This document shows positions 25,166-33,761 of a stretch of 64,000 nucleotides of DNA, piece by piece. The notes under the pieces are model-generated. The model saw only the letters and a program-made list of their open reading frames with translations, made no database searches and was not told where the DNA came from. Source of the DNA: Parvicella sp964387945 (lineage in GTDB: Bacteria > Bacteroidota > Bacteroidia > Flavobacteriales_D > Parvicellaceae); contig CAYLYX010000013.1 of the NCBI GenBank assembly GCA_964387945.1, positions 27,624 to 91,623 of the forward strand, read 5' to 3'. A program made the position numbers and the translations under genes. Positions within the stretch are counted from its first letter, which is position 1. Each line of letters begins with the position of its first letter.

Positions 25166-26140
25166 ATGGCAAGAGTTTTAACAGGAATACAAAGTACAGG
25201 AACTCCACATCTTGGGAATATTTTGGGGGCAATCATGCCTGCCATCGAAATGAGTAATGACGGGAACAATGAATCCTTTCTTTTTATTGCAGATATGCAT
25301 TCACTCACTCAGATCAAAGATGGTAACCAACTCAGAGAAAACACCTACAGTGTGGCGGCAACCTGGTTGGCTTTTGGGCTGGATGCCGAAAAAACGGTTT
25401 TTTACAGACAGAGTGATGTGCCAGAGGTGACAGAGTTGACGTGGTACCTCAGTTGCTTTTTTCCCTATCAGCGACTTACCTTGGCGCATTCTTTTAAAGA
25501 TAAAGCCGATCGTTTGTCGGATGTGAATTCAGGTCTTTTTACCTATCCAATGCTCATGGCAGCAGATATTTTGTTGTATGATGCAAACTACGTTCCAGTG
25601 GGAAAAGATCAACTCCAACATCTGGAAATGACAAGAGATGTGGCCTCAAGAATTAATCATCATTATGAGGAAGAGTTATTGGTAGTTCCTGAAGCAAAAG
25701 TCCAAGAAGAAACTCAACTGGTTCCCGGAACTGATGGTGAAAAGATGAGTAAATCGAGAGATAATTACATCGATATTTTCATGGCAGACAAACCGCTGAA
25801 AAAGGCAATCAATAAGAAGATCATTACGGATGCAACACCACTAGAAGATCCAAAAGATCCAGGTTCTTCATCCATCATGGCTTTATACAAGTTGGTTGCC
25901 TCCAAAGATCAGGTAAACCAGTTGGATCAAAAACTCAGAGCTGGAGGTTATGGTTGGGGACATGCCAAAGGAGATCTTCATCAGGAATTAATCGATAAGT
26001 TTGGTGCTGCCAGAGAAAAGTACAATCATTACATGGCAAATAAGCACGAGTTGGATGAGGTGTTGGCAGTAGGTGCAGAAAAAGCAAGAGCGGTAGCCAA
26101 ACAGACACTCGAACGAGTAAGAAATAAGATGGGATATTAA
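25166..26140 (+). CDS. trpS: Tryptophan--tRNA ligase
   Basis: Class I aminoacyl-tRNA synthetase that charges tRNA(Trp). It has 324 aa, normal for bacterial TrpRS. The HIGH-type motif is TGTPHLGN at residues 11-18, the KMSKS motif is at 193-197 (GEKMSKSRDN), and the AADILLYDA and PVGKDQLQHLE substrate-site motifs are present. Single gene, followed by lysS 86 bases later. Confidence 0.97.
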   Translation: MARVLTGIQSTGTPHLGNILGAIMPAIEMSNDGNNESFLFIADMHSLTQIKDGNQLRENTYSVAATWLAFGLDAEKTVFYRQSDVPEVTELTWYLSCFFPYQRLTLAHSFKDKADRLSDVNSGLFTYPMLMAADILLYDANYVPVGKDQLQHLEMTRDVASRINHHYEEELLVVPEAKVQEETQLVPGTDGEKMSKSRDNYIDIFMADKPLKKAINKKIITDATPLEDPKDPGSSSIMALYKLVASKDQVNQLDQKLRAGGYGWGHAKGDLHQELIDKFGAAREKYNHYMANKHELDEVLAVGAEKARAVAKQTLERVRNKMGY

Positions 26141-26226
26141 TTTATTTAAAGTTTAAGTTGGCGATTAGCAATGTTTTTTTGGAGGACTCACTACTAGTTA
26201 ATCACTAAAAAGCTAAAAACAAGACA

Positions 26227-27945
26227 ATGAGCATTCAATTATCAGAACAAGAAGTTAATAGACGAGAGTCGTTAAAAAAATTAAGAGAACTTGGAATCAA
26301 TCCATACCCTGCGGATTTATACCCTGTAGATAGCCTTTCCAAAGAGCTAAAAGAGAACTATGAAGACGGCAAAGAAGTTTGTCTGGCAGGAAGAATGATG
26401 AGTGTTCGTATTATGGGGAAAGCTTCATTTGCGGAGTTGCAGGATAGCGCAGGAAGGATTCAAGTGTACATTGCTAGAGATGAAATTTGTCCGGATGAGG
26501 ACAAGACATTATATAATGATGTGTTTAAGAAACTCTTGGATTTGGGAGATTTTATTGGTGTAAAAGGAAAAATGTTCAAGACTCAAGTTGGTGAGATTTC
26601 GGTACATGTTACGGAACTGACCTTGTTGAGTAAGTCATTAAAACCTCTTCCATTACCAAAAACAGATGCTGAAGGAAAGGTACATGATGCATTTACTGAT
26701 CCAGAGTTGAGATATCGTCAAAGATACGTTGATTTGGTGGTTAACCCGAAAGTGAAGGATGTTTTTGTAAAAAGAACAAAGCTCTTCAATGCGATGAGAC
26801 AGTTCTTTAACGATGCTGGATACATGGAGGTGGAGACCCCCGTTTTACAGACTATCCCCGGAGGGGCCGCAGCAAGACCATTCATGACACATCACAACGC
26901 GTTAGACATTCCGCTCTACATGCGTATTGCCAATGAGCTCTATCTAAAAAGATTGATTGTTGGCGGATTTGATGGTGTTTATGAATTCTCCAAAAACTTT
27001 AGAAATGAGGGGATGGACAGAACCCATAATCCAGAGTTTACTGCGATGGAGATCTATGTGTCTTACAAAGATTATAACTGGATGATGGCGTTTACTGAAA
27101 AACTACTTGAGCATTGTGCAATAGCGGTAAACGGAACGACCAAAGCCACATTCAACGGACAGAACATTGATTTTAAAGCTCCCTACAAACGAGTGACAAT
27201 GAGAGATTCAATTCTAGAATTTACTGGATTTGATATCAATGATAAATCGGAAGAAGAGTTGCGAGAGGCTTGTAAGAATTTGGGTGTTGAGATTGACGAT
27301 ACAATGGGTAAAGGAAAGTTGATCGATGAGATTTTTGGAGAAAAGTGTGAAGGAAATTACATTCAACCTACGTTTATTACTGATTACCCAAAGGAAATGT
27401 CTCCGTTGTGTAAGGCACATCGCGAAGATCCTAATTTGACAGAGCGTTTCGAGTTGATGGTTTGCGGAAAGGAAATTGCCAATGCCTATTCAGAGTTGAA
27501 CGATCCGATCGATCAGAGAGAGCGTTTTGAGGATCAGGTAAAATTAGCCGAAAAAGGGGATGATGAGGCAACGGGTCTAATTGATCAGGACTTCCTTAGA
27601 GCACTGGAGTACGGAATGCCACCAACATCTGGTTTGGGAATCGGAATGGACCGTTTAATCATGTTTCTGACGGATAATCCAGCAATTCAGGAGGTATTGT
27701 TCTTCCCGCAAATGAGACCAGAAAAATGGAATGTGGTGCAAGAAGGACCCGCAATTGACCTCTCTGAAAATGAAAAATTGATCTACGATCTTTTGGTGGC
27801 AGAAGGTACAATGGACCTCAACGAACTGAAAGAAAAAGCAGGCTTGAGCAATAAGCAATGGGATAAAGGAATCAAAGGATTAACGAAACAAAACATTGCA
27901 AAGGTAACGAAGACAGAGGATGCTTTGACGGTTGATTTAGTCTAA
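26227..27945 (+). CDS. lysS: Lysine--tRNA ligase, class II
   Basis: Charges tRNA(Lys). The N-terminal OB-fold (about residues 50-160) and class II catalytic core are complete: motif 2 FRNEGMDRTHNPEFT and motif 3 GLGIGMDRLIMF. At 572 aa it is about 65 residues longer than E. coli LysS; the extra C-terminal part (about 508-572) looks like a winged-helix domain (LIYDLLVAEG, LNELKEKAGLSNKQWDKG). I recall such a tail in other Bacteroidota LysS proteins. A strong terminator follows. Confidence 0.96.
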   Translation: MSIQLSEQEVNRRESLKKLRELGINPYPADLYPVDSLSKELKENYEDGKEVCLAGRMMSVRIMGKASFAELQDSAGRIQVYIARDEICPDEDKTLYNDVFKKLLDLGDFIGVKGKMFKTQVGEISVHVTELTLLSKSLKPLPLPKTDAEGKVHDAFTDPELRYRQRYVDLVVNPKVKDVFVKRTKLFNAMRQFFNDAGYMEVETPVLQTIPGGAAARPFMTHHNALDIPLYMRIANELYLKRLIVGGFDGVYEFSKNFRNEGMDRTHNPEFTAMEIYVSYKDYNWMMAFTEKLLEHCAIAVNGTTKATFNGQNIDFKAPYKRVTMRDSILEFTGFDINDKSEEELREACKNLGVEIDDTMGKGKLIDEIFGEKCEGNYIQPTFITDYPKEMSPLCKAHREDPNLTERFELMVCGKEIANAYSELNDPIDQRERFEDQVKLAEKGDDEATGLIDQDFLRALEYGMPPTSGLGIGMDRLIMFLTDNPAIQEVLFFPQMRPEKWNVVQEGPAIDLSENEKLIYDLLVAEGTMDLNELKEKAGLSNKQWDKGIKGLTKQNIAKVTKTEDALTVDLV

Positions 27946-27963
27946 GTAGAAAACAATATGAAC

Positions 27964-27998
27964 AAAAAAAGTCCAGACAATAACGTCTGGACTTTTTT
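27964..27998. terminator. Bidirectional terminator between lysS and the DUF4349 gene
   Basis: The stem AAAAAGTCCAGAC/GTCTGGACTTTTT (27966-27978 and 27984-27996) with a short loop has A and T tails on both sides, so it can end transcription from both convergent genes. Confidence 0.9.
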
Positions 27999-28003
27999 AT
28001 TTG

Positions 28004-28996
28004 CTAATCTTTCTTTCGCTGTAATTTACGTTTTCTTAAAAAGATAATACCAACAATAAGTATCGGAATGATCAAAAACCATAGGTTGGTTATCGCCACA
28101 ATGAAGCTAAGAATGATGTTCCATCCGTTGGCGAAACTGTCACCAAGTCGTGACGAAAAAGAAGGTTGAAACTCATCGATGTTCAGCTCGTTTTCCACCA
28201 GTTCTTTGTCCATTGATACATCCTGATAAAAGCTTAACTCCACCGTACTGTATTCAACATCGTAATCCAGTCTTAGGTTTCTTATAAAAGCTTCATCTTC
28301 CAGTTTTTGTTTGTGAAGCATGCTTTCATATGCACCAACAGCTTCACTTATTTTGTCCGTCTTATCCTCAATAGCTGCTTTGAGTTGTAGTTGGTACTTT
28401 GCCAGACGATTTTGCTCCAACTGATTTTCTAGTTCGTCAATGCTAATCTCATCAGCATCAATGATTCTTTGATCCAGAAATGTTACTTTCTGAGAAACCA
28501 CCTTAAGTAAGGAATCCAGTTGATCCTTGGGAATTCTAATAATCATGTTGTTTTTTACTTGATAGGTTGTCACCTTTAATGAAGAATCATTAGAAATAGC
28601 GACTTTCTTTTCCCCTTCGACCTCACTATACAAATTTGTGTAGGTAACGATACCACCTAGTTTGGTAATGGCGTTTTCGAGGAAATAAGTGGTTTTACGC
28701 ACGCTCTTGGTTTTAAACTTGATTTGAGCGGTTCGAATAAAACGCAATGTACTGTCGTTGATCGAAGTGGCTGCCACAGAGGAAATGGCCTCTTGGTGAT
28801 TCTCTGCAGTTGAAGTCTCTTTTTTTGAGTTTTCATAAGTTGCTTCAGGAGCTTCAGCTTCAGCAGTTTCTTCGTAGCTAGCAGCTGACTCTCCTGATGT
28901 GTTCAGATCTTCGGCATAGCTTTCTTGCTCGGCAGCTCCACACGAAGCAAATCCCATGGCAACGATAAACGATAAGGTTTTGATTGAGTTTTTCAT
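28004..28996 (-). CDS. DUF4349 lipoprotein
   Basis: A 330-aa lipoprotein (lipobox GFASC, cysteine near residue 19) with a Glu/Ala/Ser-rich low-complexity linker to about residue 75, then a DUF4349 domain (RFIRTAQIKFKTKSVRKTTYFLE; RIPKDQLDSLL), a coiled-coil section (about 190-230) and a C-terminal membrane segment (about 298-320) with a basic end RKRKLQRKK. The combination of a lipid anchor and a C-terminal helix is normal for this family. The function is unknown. Confidence 0.85.
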   Translation of the reverse strand: MKNSIKTLSFIVAMGFASCGAAEQESYAEDLNTSGESAASYEETAEAEAPEATYENSKKETSTAENHQEAISSVAATSINDSTLRFIRTAQIKFKTKSVRKTTYFLENAITKLGGIVTYTNLYSEVEGEKKVAISNDSSLKVTTYQVKNNMIIRIPKDQLDSLLKVVSQKVTFLDQRIIDADEISIDELENQLEQNRLAKYQLQLKAAIEDKTDKISEAVGAYESMLHKQKLEDEAFIRNLRLDYDVEYSTVELSFYQDVSMDKELVENELNIDEFQPSFSSRLGDSFANGWNIILSFIVAITNLWFLIIPILIVGIIFLRKRKLQRKKD

Positions 28997-29145
28997 AATA
29001 TTTGTTTTTTTTGATGATTACGAAACAAACCTATGAAGAGTGCGTTGGGTATAGTTGTAAAATGTTGGTAAACAGATTTGTAAAGTAATTTACAATCGTT
29101 TTACAACGTAAGTTTTGCTTCCTAAATGAGTGTTTTGGATTGTTG

Positions 29146-29153
29146 TATCTTTG
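29146..29153 (+). promoter_or_regulatory. Promoter -7 box before the 29.1 kb gene
   Basis: TATCTTTG matches TAnnTTTG and ends seven bases before an in-frame TTG at 29161. No -33 element at the usual spacing. Confidence 0.5.
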
Positions 29154-29160
29154 TTATCAC

Positions 29161-30099
29161 TTGAATTCATCAGACCGCATATTATTCAAACACCTGCAAT
29201 CAAAAGTTGCTGAAAAGCTTCGGGAGATTTATCCTGAGATAAACGAAGACATGCAAGAGTGGAAAGGCGAGGAAATCGCTCTATTTCGTGAAGAACTGCA
29301 GCAAAAAGTTCAAGGAACAATAAGCGAAAAGTGGTTTTATACCCACATCAAAAACGAACAGGATAAGCTACCACGTGTGGATACGTTAAACCTTTTTTCG
29401 CAGTATATTGGTTTAAACAGTTGGAGCGCATTTACACATCAATTTTCAAGTCATGAGCGTACGGCTGAATCAACGGATCGAAGCAATCAGCAAATCACAA
29501 TGCCTAAGCCAGAACGAAAGAGAGGTTTGTATATTTTGATGGCTTTGGTAACTATCGGTTTAGTCATGTATTTTAGTTTTGATACGGAGAAAGAAATTCA
29601 CTACAAAATATGTTTCATTGACAAGCATACCCACCTACCTGTGGCAGATTCTTTCCTGGAAATAAAGATGATAAAAGGTGACGAAACACCTATGTTTTTT
29701 CCATTGAAGTCAAGCTGTATTAGCGGAGTGGGTGGAGAAGTTGACTTTATTGTGAAAGGAAGATTTTATAAGCCGCTACACGTCAAAAGAAAGATCAACA
29801 GTACAACGTACGAAGAGTCAATTTTTCTAGAACCGGATGATTACTCCATGATTTTGCATCTCTTTGCCAACTCTCAAGTGGAAGACTGGAAGGAGCGAAG
29901 AAATCAACTATCTGAAATGCTTCACGAAAACCTAAAAGCTTACGAAATTAGCAAGGATGGTTTTACAATAGACGTGCTAACGAAGGATGAGTTTATCAAT
30001 AAAATGACCATACCGACCAAAGTCCTAAAGAAAGTAGCCATTGTTCATACAGAGTATGATGGAGATAAAATGTCGTTAATTAAGTTCACCCAAGAATGA
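29161..30099 (+). CDS. Uncharacterised single-pass membrane protein
   Basis: I do not recognise a named family. The N-terminal 95 residues are helical and charged (FKHLQSKVAEKLREIYPEIN, WKGEEIALFREELQQKV, SEKWFYTHIK, LPRVDTLNLFSQYIGL) and look like a cytosolic DNA- or protein-binding domain. A membrane helix follows at about residues 122-140 (GLYILMALVTIGLVMYF), then an extracytoplasmic domain of some 175 residues. Such topology fits a transmembrane signalling protein, by inference only. The start is set at TTG 29161 because the upstream TTG at 29140 precedes the promoter-like box. It overlaps the next gene by ATGA. Confidence 0.6.
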   Translation: MNSSDRILFKHLQSKVAEKLREIYPEINEDMQEWKGEEIALFREELQQKVQGTISEKWFYTHIKNEQDKLPRVDTLNLFSQYIGLNSWSAFTHQFSSHERTAESTDRSNQQITMPKPERKRGLYILMALVTIGLVMYFSFDTEKEIHYKICFIDKHTHLPVADSFLEIKMIKGDETPMFFPLKSSCISGVGGEVDFIVKGRFYKPLHVKRKINSTTYEESIFLEPDDYSMILHLFANSQVEDWKERRNQLSEMLHENLKAYEISKDGFTIDVLTKDEFINKMTIPTKVLKKVAIVHTEYDGDKMSLIKFTQE

Positions 30100-30650
30100 G
30101 AATAGCAGGGATGACATATCGTTCGTGGATTTACCTCTTAAGTTTAGTTGTCTTTTTAGGGTGTGCTGAAGGTTCATCAGAAGACCAGAGTGATGCAAAA
30201 GAAGAGATGGCAGGTGAGCAGGCAGAGAACACAGAAGAGGAAGCCAGTGCGGCTGTTCAAAACGCTGAAGAAAATAGCAAAAAGGAAAGTAAATTAGTCG
30301 TTAAAAAATGGAAAAGCAAAGCCAAGCAGCAGTTGCAATCTATGGAAGATTTGTTGCTGATTCTTCAGGATACTACGCTAGATCCAGCATTTAGGATTGA
30401 GATTGAAAAGGAATTAAGTTTACTTTATTCTAATCAAGATTCCGTACTGTACGAACTCATGTCCAAAGACATTAACTTTAAGAACTTCAAAGCACTAGAG
30501 TTGGAGAATGGAGACACCTTATCATTATCCTTCAAGAATAAAAAGGATGGGCTGAAGGCTAAGTTTGTAGTTGTATCTGAAGCAAAGGACTTTGGAGGAA
30601 CAACCGAGGTGATTGAGCAATTACGGATTATTTCTATCCAATCAGAATAG
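30096..30650 (+). CDS. Hypothetical lipoprotein
   Basis: A 184-aa protein with a signal and lipobox (VVFLGC, cysteine at residue 23 from the first ATG), then a Glu/Ala-rich spacer and a small charged domain with a helical start (KKWKSKAKQQLQSMEDLL) and a beta-rich end. The first ATG forms an ATGA overlap with the preceding gene; a second ATG at 30111 would give a shorter signal. Coupling to the single-pass membrane protein suggests that the two work together in the envelope. No family recognised. Confidence 0.6.
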   Translation: MRIAGMTYRSWIYLLSLVVFLGCAEGSSEDQSDAKEEMAGEQAENTEEEASAAVQNAEENSKKESKLVVKKWKSKAKQQLQSMEDLLLILQDTTLDPAFRIEIEKELSLLYSNQDSVLYELMSKDINFKNFKALELENGDTLSLSFKNKKDGLKAKFVVVSEAKDFGGTTEVIEQLRIISIQSE

Positions 30651-30753
30651 AAAAGACTCTGATATCCAAGAGAATAAAGTCAGGAATAACTGATTTTTAT
30701 CAGCTCTCGCGTGTTTTTCGTATAGAAATCAAAGGATCAACAAGAGTTCTTTC

Positions 30754-30761
30754 TAATTTTG
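30754..30761 (+). promoter_or_regulatory. Promoter -7 box for the lipoprotein/DUF5723 pair
   Basis: TAATTTTG at 30754-30761, 19 bases before ATG 30781. The rest of the 130-base gap shows nothing else clear. Confidence 0.5.
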
Positions 30762-30780
30762 TCCTATCAAAAACTGATAA

Positions 30781-32394
30781 ATGAAAAAGAACACAATTCA
30801 ACTAACGCTATTCGTGCTGCTTATGCTCTCACTGATAGCAAGTTGTAAAAAGTACGACCCCGCAAAGCTAACATCAACAGCCTGGACTCCGAATTTAGCC
30901 GTTCCTCTTGCTCACGGGCATTTCACTGTTTATGATATCCTAGCAAGAACAGATAGTAATGATGTAGTGGTTATCGATCCAAGTACTGGACTTATTGCAT
31001 TGGTTTATCGTGGCGAGATTGTTTCTTACGAGGCAGATGATTTGGTGGATATGCAGGACTATTCTACTTCAGTGAGCTTGGGTGATGCGGACTATTCGAT
31101 TGGAGTGTCTGGAAGCTACACAGGAACTTCTTCTGGAAGTCAGTCCAATGAGGTTAATCCAACCTTAAATAGTGGTGTTGAGCTATATACAACTACCTTT
31201 AAACAAGGCACGATGAACATTAACATCACAACTGATTTAGCGCATGATGTTGATGTTACAATTACGATCCCTGATTTACTGGAAGGAGGAGTAACTCCTT
31301 TTACGCGAACAATTACTTTGTCCTACAGTGGGTCAGTTCCACAAAGTGGTAACCAATCTGTTGATTTAACAGCTGCCATGATGGATTTTACAAATGGGGG
31401 AAGTTCTTTTAATGAATTCGATATCCAGACCGATGTAACCATTTCTGGAACTGGGCAACCGATTACCGGAACCGAGTCAGTAGATGTTCAGTTTGACTTT
31501 GTGGGGCTGGAGTTTGAAAAGTGTACAGGATACTTCGGACAGCAGTCCATAGCCGTAGGCAATGATTCCATTTTGCTTAAAATTTTTGATAACGAACCTG
31601 ATGGTTATTTTGAACTTCTTGACCCGAGAGTAAGATTTACAGTAACTAATGAGTTCGGAATCCCGTCTGAGATTTCATTGGCCAATTTAATGACAATTGA
31701 GCAATCAACAGGTAATACATTTGTTTTAGGAGGATATCCTTCTACAATAGACGTGTCTGCTCCTTCTTCAATGGGGCAGAGTACTACAACAATCCTCGAA
31801 CTGAATCAGGGAAATACCACCAACATGGCTACGGTTATTACGCCTACGCCTCAGTGGTTTTATTTTGAAGGTAATGCTACCTCAAATCCTGATGGAAACA
31901 TAGGGACTAATTTCTTGGTTGATACGAGTGTTTTAAGAGTAGATGTAGAGGTAGAAATGCCAATGGAAGGATTTGCTTATGGATTCTCAGTTTCAGACAC
32001 CATTGAGTTTTCATTTAGCGAGGATGTAAATTACATCGAAAGTTTGATGTTTAGAATTAACGTAGACAATGGGTTTCCGGTTGAGCTTTTAGGAGAGGCA
32101 GCTGTGTTAGACTCCAACAAGAATGTGCTCTTCTATCTATGGGATTCACCAGAAAATGTGATCGAGTCTGCTCCGGTTGATGCCAATGGCAGGGTGACTG
32201 AGTCTTTTCAAAAAATTACAGATGTTTATTTGGGGGAATCAGAAATTGCTCAAATGAGCGATGCTGCTTACCTTGTAATAGGCGGTGTAGCACAGTCTTT
32301 AGAAGGTCCATCCGGACAAATTGTTAAGTTATTTGAGGACTACGTGATTGATCTAAAGGTTGGGATGCAAGTTCAAGGAAGTATTGATTTATAG
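30781..32394 (+). CDS. Large hypothetical lipoprotein paired with DUF5723 barrel
   Basis: A 537-aa lipoprotein with a clear signal and lipobox (LIASC, cysteine at 22) and an all-beta mature region with many Ser, Thr, Gly and Asp residues, which suggests an outer-membrane-attached, surface or periplasmic beta-sandwich protein. No catalytic motif is visible. Two bases separate it from the DUF5723 barrel gene. A function in surface assembly or gliding-type envelope structures would be a guess. Confidence 0.7.
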   Translation: MKKNTIQLTLFVLLMLSLIASCKKYDPAKLTSTAWTPNLAVPLAHGHFTVYDILARTDSNDVVVIDPSTGLIALVYRGEIVSYEADDLVDMQDYSTSVSLGDADYSIGVSGSYTGTSSGSQSNEVNPTLNSGVELYTTTFKQGTMNINITTDLAHDVDVTITIPDLLEGGVTPFTRTITLSYSGSVPQSGNQSVDLTAAMMDFTNGGSSFNEFDIQTDVTISGTGQPITGTESVDVQFDFVGLEFEKCTGYFGQQSIAVGNDSILLKIFDNEPDGYFELLDPRVRFTVTNEFGIPSEISLANLMTIEQSTGNTFVLGGYPSTIDVSAPSSMGQSTTTILELNQGNTTNMATVITPTPQWFYFEGNATSNPDGNIGTNFLVDTSVLRVDVEVEMPMEGFAYGFSVSDTIEFSFSEDVNYIESLMFRINVDNGFPVELLGEAAVLDSNKNVLFYLWDSPENVIESAPVDANGRVTESFQKITDVYLGESEIAQMSDAAYLVIGGVAQSLEGPSGQIVKLFEDYVIDLKVGMQVQGSIDL

Positions 32395-32396
32395 GA

Positions 32397-33761
32397 ATGA
32401 GGCGTATGAAAAATTTAAAGAAAATAATGTTGTTGCTTCTTGTTTTAGTCGGTGGAAGCTGTTGGTCACAAGAAGATTTTTTATTGTATAGCTTTGATAA
32501 TCTGCCGCAGGGTCATTATGTAAATCCTGCCTATCGGATTTCCTCGAAGTCGTTCACCACGTTACCGTTGTCCAATACTTATCTAGGGGCAAGTCACTCA
32601 GGTTTTAAGCTCAAGAATCTAGTGGTGATTCGTCCAGATGACTCATTAGAGCTAAGACCAGATATTGCAATTGATAAAATGGCAGACCTGAATTATGTCA
32701 AGGCAAGTATCAATAATGAAATTTTAGGACTTGGTTTTAAAGCAGGAGAGTCTTATATCAGCTTCTCGTGTCAGCATAAAACCAACTTTCGATTCATGTA
32801 CCCCAAAGATTTATTCAGACTAGCATTTGAAGGGAACGGAAGTTCTTTACTTGGTGAACGAGCCAGTATGGATGGTTTTGGTATTGACCTGTTGTCTTAC
32901 CTAGAATTTGCTGTTGGTTTTAACCGAAAGTTTGGCGATAAATTCACCTTTGGTGGACGGTTAAAATATATTCAAGGATTAGGGACAGTTTACACAAAGC
33001 ACAGTCAACTTGGTTTACATACAGACGAAACCACGTTTGATTTGACGTTGGACGGTCAGTTAACGGTTAACTCATCGAACACAGCCATTATGTTGGATAG
33101 CAATTTTACGGGGCTGCAAATACAGGATTTCACCTCTTTTCCAAATCACGGAATGGGACTCGACCTTGGAGGAGTTTATGAACTGAATGAAAAACTGTCG
33201 TTATCTGCTAGTGTTCTAGACTTAGGTGTCATCAAGTGGAATTCCAATGTGAGCAACTACTCTTCAGACAGTGTGAGTTTTACCTTCAAAGGAGTTGATA
33301 TTAATGAGTTTTTGTCAGATAGTTCAGATGTCCTAAAATCCATTGAAGATAGCCTTACAGGTTTATTTGGATACACTTCAAACGGAGAGAGTTTTACAAC
33401 CCCTCTGTTTACCCGAATTTATATCGGAGCGAGTTATCAACTTACCGAAAAATTTGGAGTAGGAGCAAATTGGTACAGTGAGTTTATCCACAGAAGATAC
33501 CGTGGAGCTTTAACCCTTTCTGGAAATGTAGAAATCAAGAACTGGTTCCAAGCTGGAATCAACTATACTTACTATTCCAGAGACTACTTTAACATTGGTC
33601 TTGGCTTTTCTATTAGCGGAGGTCCTATCCAGTTTTATGCGATCTCAGACAACCTTTTGGGAATGTTTGTTCCTCAAGCTAATAAAAACTGGCATACAAG
33701 GTTCGGTATTAACTTCCTGATGGGGTGGAGAGAGAAAGAGCAACGAGCTAGTATGGACTAG
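32397..33761 (+). CDS. DUF5723 outer membrane beta-barrel protein
   Basis: A 454-aa outer membrane protein with a signal peptide (SCWSQ end near residue 25) and the DUF5723 start (LLYSFDNLPQGHYVNPAYR). Alternating beta strands run to the C-terminus, with strand pairs such as FTFGGRLKYIQGLG and WFQAGINYTYYS. DUF5723 barrels are usual in Bacteroidota and of unknown function. A second ATG at 32406 is possible as the start. The 3' end overlaps the convergent membrane protein gene by 14 bases. Confidence 0.82.
   Translation: MRRMKNLKKIMLLLLVLVGGSCWSQEDFLLYSFDNLPQGHYVNPAYRISSKSFTTLPLSNTYLGASHSGFKLKNLVVIRPDDSLELRPDIAIDKMADLNYVKASINNEILGLGFKAGESYISFSCQHKTNFRFMYPKDLFRLAFEGNGSSLLGERASMDGFGIDLLSYLEFAVGFNRKFGDKFTFGGRLKYIQGLGTVYTKHSQLGLHTDETTFDLTLDGQLTVNSSNTAIMLDSNFTGLQIQDFTSFPNHGMGLDLGGVYELNEKLSLSASVLDLGVIKWNSNVSNYSSDSVSFTFKGVDINEFLSDSSDVLKSIEDSLTGLFGYTSNGESFTTPLFTRIYIGASYQLTEKFGVGANWYSEFIHRRYRGALTLSGNVEIKNWFQAGINYTYYSRDYFNIGLGFSISGGPIQFYAISDNLLGMFVPQANKNWHTRFGINFLMGWREKEQRASMD

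Noticed and set aside
27751..27945. C-terminal extension of LysS as a novel fusion
   Set aside because: I recall similar winged-helix-like tails on other Bacteroidota LysS proteins, so it is probably normal for the lineage.
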